Below, one piece after another: positions 1-8,310 of a stretch of DNA of 22,500 nt. Each line of letters starts with the position of its first letter. Positions within the stretch are counted from its first letter, which is position 1. This DNA is from Actinidia chinensis (Eukaryota; Streptophyta; Magnoliopsida; Ericales; Actinidiaceae): the NCBI GenBank assembly GCA_009663005.1, contig VIGQ01000171.1:10001-32500 (forward strand), read 5' to 3'. The notes beneath the pieces were generated by a model. The model was not told where the DNA came from. It was given only the letters and a program-made list of their open reading frames with translations, and did no database searches. The position numbers were made by a program, and so were the translations under genes.

Positions 1-315
1 TATTTTTTCTCTGCTATCCAAAGTGCGTTCATCATCCGTCACAATGAGATTGTTTCCGCCTTAGTAACAGAGGAAGATTAACCTTTAGTAAACAGATGAG
101 GTTCGGCACAATATAAAGAAGCTGAAGGATAAATCTTTAGAATGATGCTATCATGTGGTTCGTTTTCATAAAAATAATATAAAACCACGCGTGTACGTTG
201 GTAAATTCGAACAAAAACAATGTAATTATCAAATATAAGCTTATAATTTGTTTAATGGCGTACTATTTAGTATTTAAGATTTTAGCCCCCTAATTTAAAA
301 TTCTGGGTCCGCCAT
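1..315. other. AT-rich spacer, probable transposon fragment
   Basis: No gene is convincing here. A short minus-strand stretch near 10-60 reads as an open, acidic peptide, but I cannot link it to the neighbouring HCF173 exons. The segment at about 275-318 contains a phrase (AGCCCCCTAATTTAAAATTC followed by TGGGTCCGCC) of a kind I associate with dispersed plant transposon ends. The HCF173 homology fades into it, so it probably marks the point where an insertion or deletion cut the pseudogene. The remainder is A/T-rich without recognisable structure. Confidence 0.3.
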
Positions 316-443
316 CCGCCACAGTATCACGTAAGCCAAATAACCCATGGGTTCTATGTCATAACATGCCTGTCAAGAGGGCAACCAAAGGAAGTGAAGC
401 TTTTTCGACAGTTTCCACAACCCTCCTCTGGTAAAAACATAAC
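316..443 (-). pseudogene. HCF173: HCF173-like exon 4 (truncated)
   Basis: The acceptor TTACAG ends at 444. The exon opens YVFTRGG, then Leu-Ser-Lys-Lys, Ser-Leu-Pro, and (after frame shifts) a Leu-Asp-Arg-His and a Tyr-Val-Ile-Leu-like segment, matching the CIA30 region that follows GGMDAK in HCF173. Homology fades at about 316, where transposon-like sequence begins, so the C-terminal SDR part is absent from this window. Intron 3 (444-1132) holds C-rich and purine-rich stretches but no clear gene. Confidence 0.65.
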
Positions 444-1132
444 CTGTAATTTAAAACCAAAGAATATGGAGTCAACAAAGAAGATCACATGAAAATCTTG
501 GCAAAAGCCATAGTGTTGTACATTTCTGGTTTAAAAGGCAATAGGCTTGTTTTCAGCGACCCGCTTCTCCTTGGTCTCTCCCCCCACCCCTGCCTACCGC
601 CCCCACCTTTCTCCCTTCGTTTTGTTCTGGCCAATAACGTATTCTAGGATTATGGAGCTCAATTTGTCTTGACAATGCAAGGTGGTGTAGGAACCATTAG
701 AAGACAAGGTAGAGCGAAAGAGAAAGAAAAAAGAGACGCCATAAGAGAAGGTAAGAAAAGTTCTGTTTGGTAGTCATACGGAAGAGAATCAATTGAATTC
801 AATTAGGGCCAACTATTGTAAGTTGTCCGTAGATAAGAAATAAATAATTAAAAATAAAGTGAAATATAAAAATATAAATCGTAATAAGACAAATACAGAA
901 TAGCCTACAACTCTCATTTCCCATCCTCCTAAAAGATGTTTGATTCCTCCATAACGATTCACGATCCAAGCAGGGTGTCTCATAGATGATAGATAGAATA
1001 CTATTCAGAATGTTCAGATAACACAGTTCAGAATACTCCAAAACAGCCTTGAATGCTCCTGTTTTTTACACATCTTAATGTGAAACTTGAATTTAACCAG
1101 GGCTCCATCAGTTACTGAGAAATGGACGTCAC

Positions 1133-1322
1133 CTCTACAGTGAATTCAACCTTAGCATCCATTCCCCCGTATATTAGCACAAGCAAAAACATCTGGAAAT
1201 AAGTTCCTGATGAACATCCCCACCCATTCATGAATCTGTTGAGACTTGATACTTTGCAAGTAAAAAGCATTGCCTTTTGGCATGCTTTGCAGCTCGTAGT
1301 TGTGCTAATATTGTTGTTAGTC
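1133..1322 (-). pseudogene. HCF173: HCF173-like exon 3
   Basis: The acceptor AATTCTCAG ends at 1323. The exon begins with an Asp-Tyr-Asn-Asn-type segment (disrupted by an indel), then LAQLRAAKHAKRQCFLLAKY, then a Trp-containing stretch, and closes with GGMDAKVEFTVE at a GAG|GTGACG donor (1133/1132). The last block corresponds to the start of the CIA30-like domain. At least two frame changes and a TGA (1228-1230) interrupt it. Intron 2 (1323-1750) contains nothing else that I recognise. Confidence 0.75.
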
Positions 1323-1750
1323 CTGAGAATTGTTTGTAGACTTCACGATGTTAACCTAGAAACTGCTCCAAATAGGCATTTGGGCTCACACCACAGAATT
1401 ATAGAGAGAAAAGCAGTGTAACGCCACGGTATGCATTACAAAGACTGTCATATGTAACCTTTACGTATGACCGATTACGCAGGAATGAGTTCTTTTGGTC
1501 CTTATTTTTCACAAGCAAAGTTGGACGGTAAAGACTCAAGTAAAGAAGTGCTTAAAATGAACTAAATCCTATATAAGCCATGTTTGTGCACATTCAAAAC
1601 ATCTATGCAGCATTACAATCAGCCCATTAACCAAAGTCATATCTTTAGAGGAACTTCAAATTTTTGAAGGATGATGATACAAGGACACATGCGTCAAGAG
1701 AACATACACTAAGGACAGGGACAAGACATGCTAAGGAAGGTAGGACCCAC

Positions 1751-1957
1751 CTGAAAATGCTTTCGTAAGGTTGGAAACCCCCTGATGTCAACTCTATTGA
1801 GATCCCCAGTGATAGAGGAAAGAGCTGTGGCACAGTAATATTTTGTTGCAACGTTGACACGCAGTCCTTGACTGGAGGGATCACCAACATCACCGTCACT
1901 ACCTCCACAGATGTTGGAAGCCGTCCATCACTTGTTGTTCCGCCTTCCTAACTAGAG
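1751..1957 (-). pseudogene. HCF173: HCF173-like exon 2
   Basis: The acceptor TTTATTTCAG ends at 1958, and the exon opens with LVRKAEQQVMD. After frame changes it continues with GDVGDPS and then, cleanly open, YYCATALSSITGDLNRVD, ending TLRKHFQ at a CAG|GTGGGT donor (1751/1750). These residues belong to the SDR part, after the first beta-alpha-beta unit. The first part of the exon and the last part lie in different frames, so the exon cannot be translated as a single frame. Confidence 0.75.
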
Positions 1958-2654
1958 CTGAAATAAAGAACATGAACGTAGGTAACACAAAAAAACAATA
2001 AAATAATCATATTTTACTTCGTGTGATCTGATTTAATGGCAAGTAGGTTTCTTGTACAACACAGCATAAGAACTATTCTCTTGCTAGATTGTTGAAACTC
2101 AAACCATCCTCCAATTGGGGGTAACAACCCATTTGCTGTATGATTTAATCTGAAGCTCACGCATTATCCTTATAGAGAGGAAAGCAAAAACAACAGAGAG
2201 AAAGTTCCAGTGCAGAAGTTCAAGTGCTCTCTCTATGATCAAAATTCAACAGGAAAATTGGAGCATTAACAACAATATGAGAGAAGTCACTGTAAATAGT
2301 ATGACATTTGAATAATAAATCACTCAACGGATTTAGATTTTTCTCTTCGGGGTTTGTTTCTTTCTTGGTTGGGTTGTAGGAATTAATTCAAAATCGTTAT
2401 TTATTTATTTTTAAACAAAAGGCTAACATTTTTCATAGGTTGGTTAAGTTGCAATCCAAGCATTTTACCCAAATCCCAAACGATGCCAAATGTATTGCGT
2501 AGATCAATAAAAATTAACCCACCCGGAAGATCATGAAGGTGTACTTTTACTACTACCGGTCAAAAATAAATGATGATTTGGCACATTTGGTAAATTGCAG
2601 GTTCGAACTGTATTCGAACAATTTCTTTTTCTATTATGTACTCGGAGATGAAAC

Positions 2655-3265
2655 TCTTGACGGTGTAACCCCTGGCATGATCTTACGGACAACGACTGGC
2701 GGCCAACACGGCTGGTGGCACCAACGACAAGGACGGTTGTGTTTCTGAGCCCTCAAGGGAGGCAACTCCACATTGGCCGCCCTCGTTGATAAGAAGGCTA
2801 GTCTCATCGTCGGTTGGGTGCGATGGTCTAGAGATTTGTCCCAATCCTTGAGAACTTACGCCACACCTCGCGAATATTTGCCTGAACGCCGCCCATTCCA
2901 CCGGTTAACGTCGCCAGTCTTATCATCGGACACTGACGGCTGCTGTTTTGTTTGGCCCATCATCCTCCTCCTCTTCCACGATCATCATTCTTCTTATTCT
3001 GATTCTGATTCTCATCATCATCATCATCGTTATCCTTGCCGTCCCTTGGGGGTAGAAGAAGACGACGACGAATGAGCACAGCCCGTTGAACAACGATAGT
3101 CCTGTACCACGATCAGCATCGATCCGTCGACGGACAGTGCTACTGGTTCGAGGATTCTCGGAGATAGATGGATGCCCAGGAAAATTTCCGAGGAGGTTTT
3201 TGGCCCCCATTTTTGCTTGTACGGTTTACAAGCACTAGCAGTGGTGGTGAATGCAGCGCAGTCAT
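2655..3265 (-). pseudogene. HCF173: HCF173-like exon 1 (N-terminus to Rossmann motif)
   Basis: The proposed start ATG is at 3263-3265 (MTALHSPPLL...). The first hundred or so residues are Ser/Thr/Arg-rich and poor in acidic residues, as expected of a transit peptide. An Asp/Asn/Gln low-complexity tract follows (around 2985-3055, caused by the ATC/ATG microsatellite), then a linker and the glycine-rich motif TVLVVGATSRVGR at 2699-2737. The frame is broken by stops after 'SSNQ', after 'DRC' and after 'GRGGG', and by at least one indel just before the Rossmann motif. The donor is GTCAAGA|GTTTCA, with the exon ending at 2655. It is GC-richer than its surroundings, as expected for a former coding first exon. 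The start codon is a guess. Confidence 0.65.
2985..3029. repeat. Short ATC/ATG microsatellite
   Basis: The plus strand shows ATCATC runs at about 2985 and CATCATCATCATCATC at about 3013-3029, with GATTCT repeats between them. On the minus strand it encodes the Asp/Asn/Gln-rich linker of the HCF173-like exon. Confidence 0.8.
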
Positions 3266-3791
3266 GTTGTCAGTGAATTGCCACCGGAATGGGAGTCGCT
3301 TTGTGCCTATTTAATGGAGTATATCCAGAATTGAAAGGAGGTCATATCTCAATTTCCTTTACATACAAATTCAAATATACTATATTTACCTATATTATTG
3401 GATCATTAAAATTGAGAATGATTTATACATTTCAAAAAATAATTTACACTCCAATTTGGAGTGTAAAAATAATTTTTTTTAAAATTATCATTTGATATAA
3501 CATAGTTATAATTATTAAACGGGGGAGGAATTACGTTTAGGAAAACAATTATACTTTTTTAAAGAGGCCACGCCAAATTATACATTTTTTAATGGGGCCT
3601 TCCATTGAAAATAAGACAAAAGTTTTGGGGGGGAGGGGGGGGAGCAAGTTGTGCATTTGGTCAACGAACCAATGGCAACATAATCAAAATTAACAGAGAT
3701 TTTTTAAATATTTTGGGAGCCGTGTGGTCCCTGCCCGCCTCCCGTGTCCCGCCACTACATACAAAATCATCTGCCTTAAGAATCAATAAAA
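3266..3791. other. Former upstream region of the HCF173-like gene
   Basis: There is no coding signal. It would have contained the minus-strand promoter of the pseudogene, but I cannot assign a TATA box. It holds a perfect 12-bp-arm inverted repeat at 3443-3467, a G-run at about 3626-3643 and AT-rich filler. Confidence 0.4.
3443..3467. repeat. Perfect inverted repeat, 12-bp arms, 1-nt spacer
   Basis: TTTACACTCCAA (3443-3454), a single T, then TTGGAGTGTAAA (3456-3467). AT-rich tracts surround it. It could be the centre or junction of a small MITE, but no outer ends were identified. Confidence 0.85.
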
Positions 3792-4398
3792 GGGTAAATT
3801 GCAGTTACTTTCCTAGGTTTGTAAATATACGTTAGGACCCCTTAGATTTCAGAAATTCCTATCCCCTCCCTAAATATATTGCCGCACATGACCATTGCCA
3901 ATTCCATTAGTCATTGTTTAGGTGTGACTAACTGATTTTGTTTGTGTCGGCCACTAAGTTCAAAAAGGCATGTTCTAACCGAAAAATTCTATGGTTTTTT
4001 TATTTTGAGTTACTCCAAATACACACCTAGGAAGAGGACACACCAGCAAAAGTGGCCTCACTACACTCCAAGTTGTGTGAAGCCCACCCCAATTTTAGGG
4101 CCCCCTCCCCTTGTGTGTCTCAATTTTGGGTGTTGCATTTGGGGTAAACCCAAATAGGATACCATAGCACTAACCCGGTTCTAACCCATGCTCTACCTTC
4201 CCTTTCATGTTCCAGCCTCTCTTTCTTCTCACTCTTGTGAAACATTCATCACACTAGTATCCCACCACCGGCCCACACCGCCTTCACTCCCTCTACCACC
4301 ACTGTCCGCCGCCGAGTGGCCTTGTAAGAACCATCAGCATTCCACCGCCATCTTGCATGACAACTCTATGCTCCTCATCTCTCTCTTTTATATACACA

Positions 4399-4401
<3 letters not shown>

Positions 4402-4441
<40 letters not shown>
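4402..4441. repeat. (AT)n microsatellite
   Basis: An uninterrupted AT dinucleotide run of about 40 bases inside the Mutator-like element. A second short TA run lies near 4566-4579. Length is likely polymorphic and error-prone. Confidence 0.95.
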
Positions 4442-4444
<3 letters not shown>

Positions 4445-4792
4445 TATGTGTAGCATTGAGATTGGTTGAAAGGAGGTGGATGGACCCCACTCCAAACCAT
4501 CCAAGCTCCACTCCATGATGATGTGCATTTAAGGTGCAACATTGGGTACCCATACATTCTTCCTATATTATATATATATGGTTTGTGAATCCATCTCGCC
4601 ATCGGTGACTTCCGCAGCCTCCTTCCCCCTCCTTTCACTCCTCCCAATAACGCCTACCACAAATGCCCCCTCACTTTATCCGCAATCGCATTATTGCAGT
4701 CCAATGTAAATCTATGTATTTCAATCGACCACAACTCAACCGGCTCCATAACTGTACCATTACCCACTTCCATACAACACCCATCTCTCTCT

Positions 4793-4813
4793 TCTCACTC
4801 TCTCTCTCTCTAT
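4793..4813. repeat. CT-rich microsatellite
   Basis: CTCTTCTCACTCTCTCTCTC-type tract followed by TATCATTGAGG. Such tracts are common in 5' leaders of plant genes, which fits the idea that this part of the Mutator-like element is captured gene DNA. Confidence 0.7.
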
Positions 4814-5483
4814 CATTGAGGCATAAAAATTGATCGAAGAAAACGGAGGGAATTGATGCAAACTATCGAATTGAAAGCAAAGGCCTAATCGATAACTGAA
4901 TTTTATTGGCAATTTTGGGGATTTTTTAGGATCAGAAATTGGTTTATTAGTTTAGTTCTTGTTGATTGTTTATCAATTTGGGTGTCATTGGCAGGTGGTA
5001 GAGCGAGAGGGGAGGGAAACGAGAGATAGAGATGAGGTTTTTCATAGACTGTCAAATTTATCTGTAAGAGAGACATGGGATAGAGAAGGTGGTGATTGAT
5101 TTTGGAATTAAAAGCTGAAACACAAGAATTGGGTGGTGGATTGGTGGCAGATGGATTGGAGGATTAGAAGAGGGAGGATAAAAGGGGAAGGAGACCGTAG
5201 AAGGTAATTTCACTTCTCAAGTGGAGTGTATGAAAGGAATTGTACCATTTCTGTTGCCTCGTTAAGAGACAAAAAAACTAAAAGGGTAGGCAGTGTAATT
5301 TCTAAAATGTGAGGGCATTATATAAGAAAGAAACTATTCAGGGGAGTGTTACTGGTAATTATCCTAAATAAAACTAGCATTATTAAAATTGGAACAAACA
5401 TTTAGTTGATAAAAAACATACTTTTGATTTAAATATGATACACCCACTGCAAATAAAAAATATGGAGAAATGGTTAGAAAAAA

Positions 5484-6003
5484 TGCGTATTGCACAAACA
5501 CTTTAAATATCATTTTTTATCACTTTCACTTTCTAATTAAAAAGTAATCTATTTTAAACTCACTTTACTGTTTTAATGTATCACTTATACCTATTTCATT
5601 ACTAATTGTTTGAAATAGTGATAAAATCGATCACATATTGTCTATGTATGAAATTAAATATTATTATGTCTAAAATTTTATTAACTTTTTTATAAAAAAT
5701 AAGTCAATGAACTCATATATAAACTTATTCAGCCATGTAAAAGCAAGCATAACCCTTATTAATAAGTTTTTAAAAAAAATATTGACTTATTTTACAAAAA
5801 AATAAAAATTTTTAGACAAGGCGTATAATTTAAGCACTAGAGAACATGTGATCGATTTCGTCCTATTTTAAAAGATTAATAATAAAAAAGAATGTAAGTA
5901 ATACAATTAAATTATTATGGAATTAAGATTAACTTACTTTTTAGTTAATAGGATAAAATTGATAAAATAAGTAGTTTAAAAAGTGTTTGTGTAAAATTAG
6001 CGT
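5484..6003. mobile_element. Long foldback MITE (about 520 bp)
   Basis: Almost the whole element is an imperfect inverted repeat with arms of about 240-250 bp that meet near 5735-5762. Paired landmarks on the left arm versus the reverse complement of the right arm are CACAAACACTTT (5494 / 5991), AAAAAGTAATCT versus AAAAAGTAAGTTAATCT, AAATCGATCACAT (5625 / 5856), TGTCTAAAATTTT versus TGTCTAAAAATTTT, and AAATAAGTCAAT. It has no coding capacity and is strongly AT-rich. The target duplication could not be fixed: flanks GTTAGAAAA and GTTTGAAAC are only suggestive. Transcription would give a long hairpin. Confidence 0.85.
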
Positions 6004-6041
6004 TTGAAACAAACAGAAGTGGTCATAAGGCTCAGTTGAAC

Positions 6042-6228
6042 CAGTTTTTTTTTAGTTTTTTTTTATTTCTTTTTTTGCTTTAAATAAGTAAAAAAGGCCA
6101 ATCAAAAATTAACTTTTTTATTTTTTTTAAACTTTTTTTGCTTAATTTTAGGTAAAGTAAACTCACAAAAGTAAAAAAGCTTAAATTTTATATTTTTTAA
6201 AACAAAAACTAAAAAAAAAAAGACTTGA
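6042..6228. repeat. T/A-rich foldback repeat
   Basis: The left side begins AGTTTTTTTTTAGTTTTT and the right side ends with the complementary AAAACTAAAAAAAAAAAGACT. The interior has GCTTTAAAT / ATTTAAGC pairing. The low-complexity composition makes chance pairing possible, so it is a weaker MITE call than its neighbour. Confidence 0.4.
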
Positions 6229-6249
6229 CTTTGCTAATATGTCCATTTC

Positions 6250-6985
6250 CCTTCAAGTGACTCCGTGTGCCAGTTTTTTTGTGCGCGGAGAACGGATAGC
6301 ACGTTAGCAACATAATCATAAATTTGAACCACAAAAAAAAGATGATTGATTAATCAAAGGATAATAATAGGAGTGCCTTACCACGCCCCGTCCCATCCCC
6401 CTCCCCATCCCCATCCCCATCCCCATCTCCTTTAATTTTATATTTCTATTTTTATTTGTAAAATTCTTTTTTCTATGCTTTACTATGGGTGGGTCTACGG
6501 AACCAAACTCCGCTCAAACTGTTATTTTTTTTTTTGTATAAAATCTGATACTCTAGTATTGACAAATAGCATAATGTATATTAAGGGATTATTTATGTGT
6601 TACACAACCCAACGAATATAAATTTTTTAACGAGGCAACGAATTCAAAACAGTACAAAAATAATAGTATAAACTAAAGAAAAAGAACTTGTGAGATTTGC
6701 GAGACATGCAATTATTATCAAACTATTTCGTAGTTTGGTTTACCATGGGTTTGGATTGTTGTTTGAAGGAAGAAAGGAAGTAAACGAAGAATAGATACCC
6801 GCGGCAGTTTCGAAGGCATAGTAGCTTAATTACGTTCGTCCAACTAGCGATACCTTAGCTGCATCACCAAAACAGTGAAAACTACAAACGGAGCTGTTTT
6901 CCAGAAAATAACCTCCGACAGTTAAGTTAGATGTCAACGAATCTTAGACGAGAGAGTGTGTAAGTAGTTTCAAAGCCAGTTTACA
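6250..6985. other. Intergenic DNA without recognisable gene
   Basis: Mixed AT-rich sequence. Apart from the CCCCAT minisatellite (6402-6426) and short homopolymers I see no coding exon, TE terminus or RNA gene. Confidence 0.5.
6402..6426. repeat. CCCCAT minisatellite
   Basis: Four to five tandem CCCCAT hexamers, with degenerate C-rich copies just before it. Confidence 0.9.
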
Positions 6986-7970
6986 TGTACTTGTGAAACA
7001 ACATCTTCCCTTTTAAGACTTAGCTCAGCGCGTGGCTCGATGCCCGAAACCTTGTCACTCGACAGGCTGCAACTCAGTGCATACTTAACTTTACGATTAC
7101 CGTGTCAGTAATTATGCGACTGACTCGGCGTGCCCCTACGGCGTGGCTGGAGCCCCTCATCATATTGCCGATGTCCCATTTAAAAGCGTGGGAACTGTCA
7201 AGAGAAACTCTGACGTGCAAAAGTCACCTCTGTCTCTTGACATCCCTCGAGATCGCCGCCGGCCATTGCGCCCGTCCAACCTTTAGAATGGTTATTATTC
7301 GAGCTTGCTAAATAGCGATTTAGCTCAAGGCAATGAGTGCATTAGCTCGGCCGATAATTTCTTCCGCAATGAACGCTCTGAGCTACAGAGAGAGGATCCT
7401 GAGATGGATCGTATAGCGACAGCCTAATGGAGACTGTACTACCCGACCAAAGGCTAGTGTTCACTGGTTGTTTGTTTTCACCGAGCTCCGGCGCAGGGAA
7501 TTATCGAGCTTACTTCCTAGAGATAGCTCGACAAAGGCCTTGCCCTAGCCTAGGCTAGGGTGACGCCATTGTATAATTTTCAACTTACAATTGTCCCTCA
7601 GTTCGCATGATCTAGGTTGATGCCTCGTGAGGTCATGTGCGCTGGGAGTGTGATTGTTCTTGAGTTCGTTGCTTGGTGATGCAAGGCAAACGAGCCCTAA
7701 AATTTTACCTTTTTACCAGTGCGTGTTTTTTGAGTAAGTTAGAGACAGGTTTTCGATTTTTCTCTTCTTAATTGGTGGTTTTGGGTTCAATTATATAGTT
7801 TTAATAACCAAACATTAATTTTGAAACATTAGCCAATCAGTAGTATCTGTGGAATTGGAAATAATATTTTTATGAATTTTTTTTAATTATTGTTGTCAAA
7901 ATTTGCCGATATTATACCCTTACATATCTGAAAGAGGTTGACAATAAGTTCTTTCAAATTGACTATTTGT
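6986..7970. other. GC-richer block of unknown origin
   Basis: From about 6990 to 7560 the base composition rises sharply compared with both flanks, and several GAGCT/AGCTCG words occur, recalling the repeat core at 14335-16530. It lies just upstream of the decayed TE gene that begins near 8018. It could be the leader of that gene or part of the missing LTR of the gypsy element, but I could not identify termini, a primer site or a coding frame. An 18-bp palindrome sits at 7543-7560. Confidence 0.35.
7543..7560. repeat. Perfect 18-bp palindrome
   Basis: CCCTAGCCTAGGCTAGGG is identical to its reverse complement with no spacer. It is AvrII-centred. I cannot assign it a function. Confidence 0.9.
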
Positions 7971-8017
7971 TCCTCTGTGGCCCTTGGATCTTGGGAGGCG
8001 GGTTACTAGCGCGTGAC

Positions 8018-8216
8018 TTCACCCACCCATTAAGACACGTTCTTGGATTTTTTCGCCTCTTCACCTTCCTTCTTTGAGGTCGATTTGGCTTTCATCCTTC
8101 ACCAGGTGTTTCGAACTTTGGAGAGTACTCTAGAACGAGAAAAGCTTCCTTATCTTGCTACAATCGTCCGACAATCCTTTAGAAACCATTATCCGATTTC
8201 GTCGACTGATTTTTAA
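8018..8216 (+). pseudogene. First visible coding remnants of the TE gene
   Basis: 8018-8077 is open, ending in TGA, and resembles the 'RxVLxFF...L' opening of mobile-domain proteins. 8106-8216 is a clean 36-codon stretch ending TAA (residues include SFRNHYPISSTDF), preceded by an intron-like CTTCACCAG acceptor. A solo LTR starts 95 bp downstream, probably within the following intron. Confidence 0.5.
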
Positions 8217-8310
8217 TTTTCATAAGTCAATTGCCTTCTGAGCTTAACCCTTGGTAAAGCTTCTATCTTCATTCTCTTTGCGATTCTTGTACTTTTGGTG
8301 ATATGTAATT

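Larger units (their letters stand above)
316..3265 (-). pseudogene. HCF173: HCF173-like pseudogene (5' two thirds, introns retained)
   Basis: HCF173 is a nuclear-encoded chloroplast protein, an atypical SDR fold combined with a CIA30 domain, that binds the psbA 5' region and is needed for its translation and stability. Read on the minus strand, the segment gives in order: a basic N-terminal region, an Asp/Asn-rich linker, the nucleotide-binding motif TVLVVGATSRVGR (2699-2737), ALVRKAEQQVMD-type residues, GDVGDPS, YCATALSSITGDLNRVD, LAQLRA...LLAK, GGMDAKVEFTVE and YVFTRGG...LSKK. I recognise this order from HCF173. The blocks are separated by GT-AG introns, so this is not a processed copy. There are at least three in-frame stops in exon 1 and frameshifts in every exon, and the 3' third is missing. 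It is therefore probably a degenerate duplicate. Identification is from memory of the family and was not searched. Confidence 0.8.
3792..5364. mobile_element. Mutator-like non-autonomous element (1573 bp)
   Basis: The left end (GGGTAAATTGCAGTTAC...) and the reverse complement of the right end (GGATAATTACCAGTAAC...) are diverged terminal inverted repeats of about 85 bp. They share the pattern 'AGTTACTTTCC / AGTAACACTCC', then a CCCCT-type block, then TTTCAGAAATT / TTTAGAAATTA. The flanks are TCAATAAAA (3783-3791) and TAAATAAAA (5365-5373), a 9-bp target duplication with one mismatch, which points to the Mutator superfamily. No transposase is visible. The interior is unlike the ends: CT-rich leader-like stretches (4200-4330, 4610-4820) and an intron-like segment ending TTGGCAG at about 4995, so it may have captured host-gene fragments (Pack-MULE-like). 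Capture is inferred. Confidence 0.75.

Noticed and set aside
2598..2622. tRNA T-arm-like GGTTCGAACT
   Set aside because: No matching acceptor, D-arm or anticodon arm could be placed around it.
2773..3075. Plus-strand His-rich 100-codon open frame
   Set aside because: It is the shadow of the minus-strand HCF173-like exon; the His run comes from the ATC microsatellite.
4188..4469. Plus-strand 93-codon and overlapping minus-strand open frames around the AT repeat
   Set aside because: The Tyr-Ile repeat is the (AT)n tract translated. No domain or conserved motif is visible and the region is the interior of a Mutator-like element.
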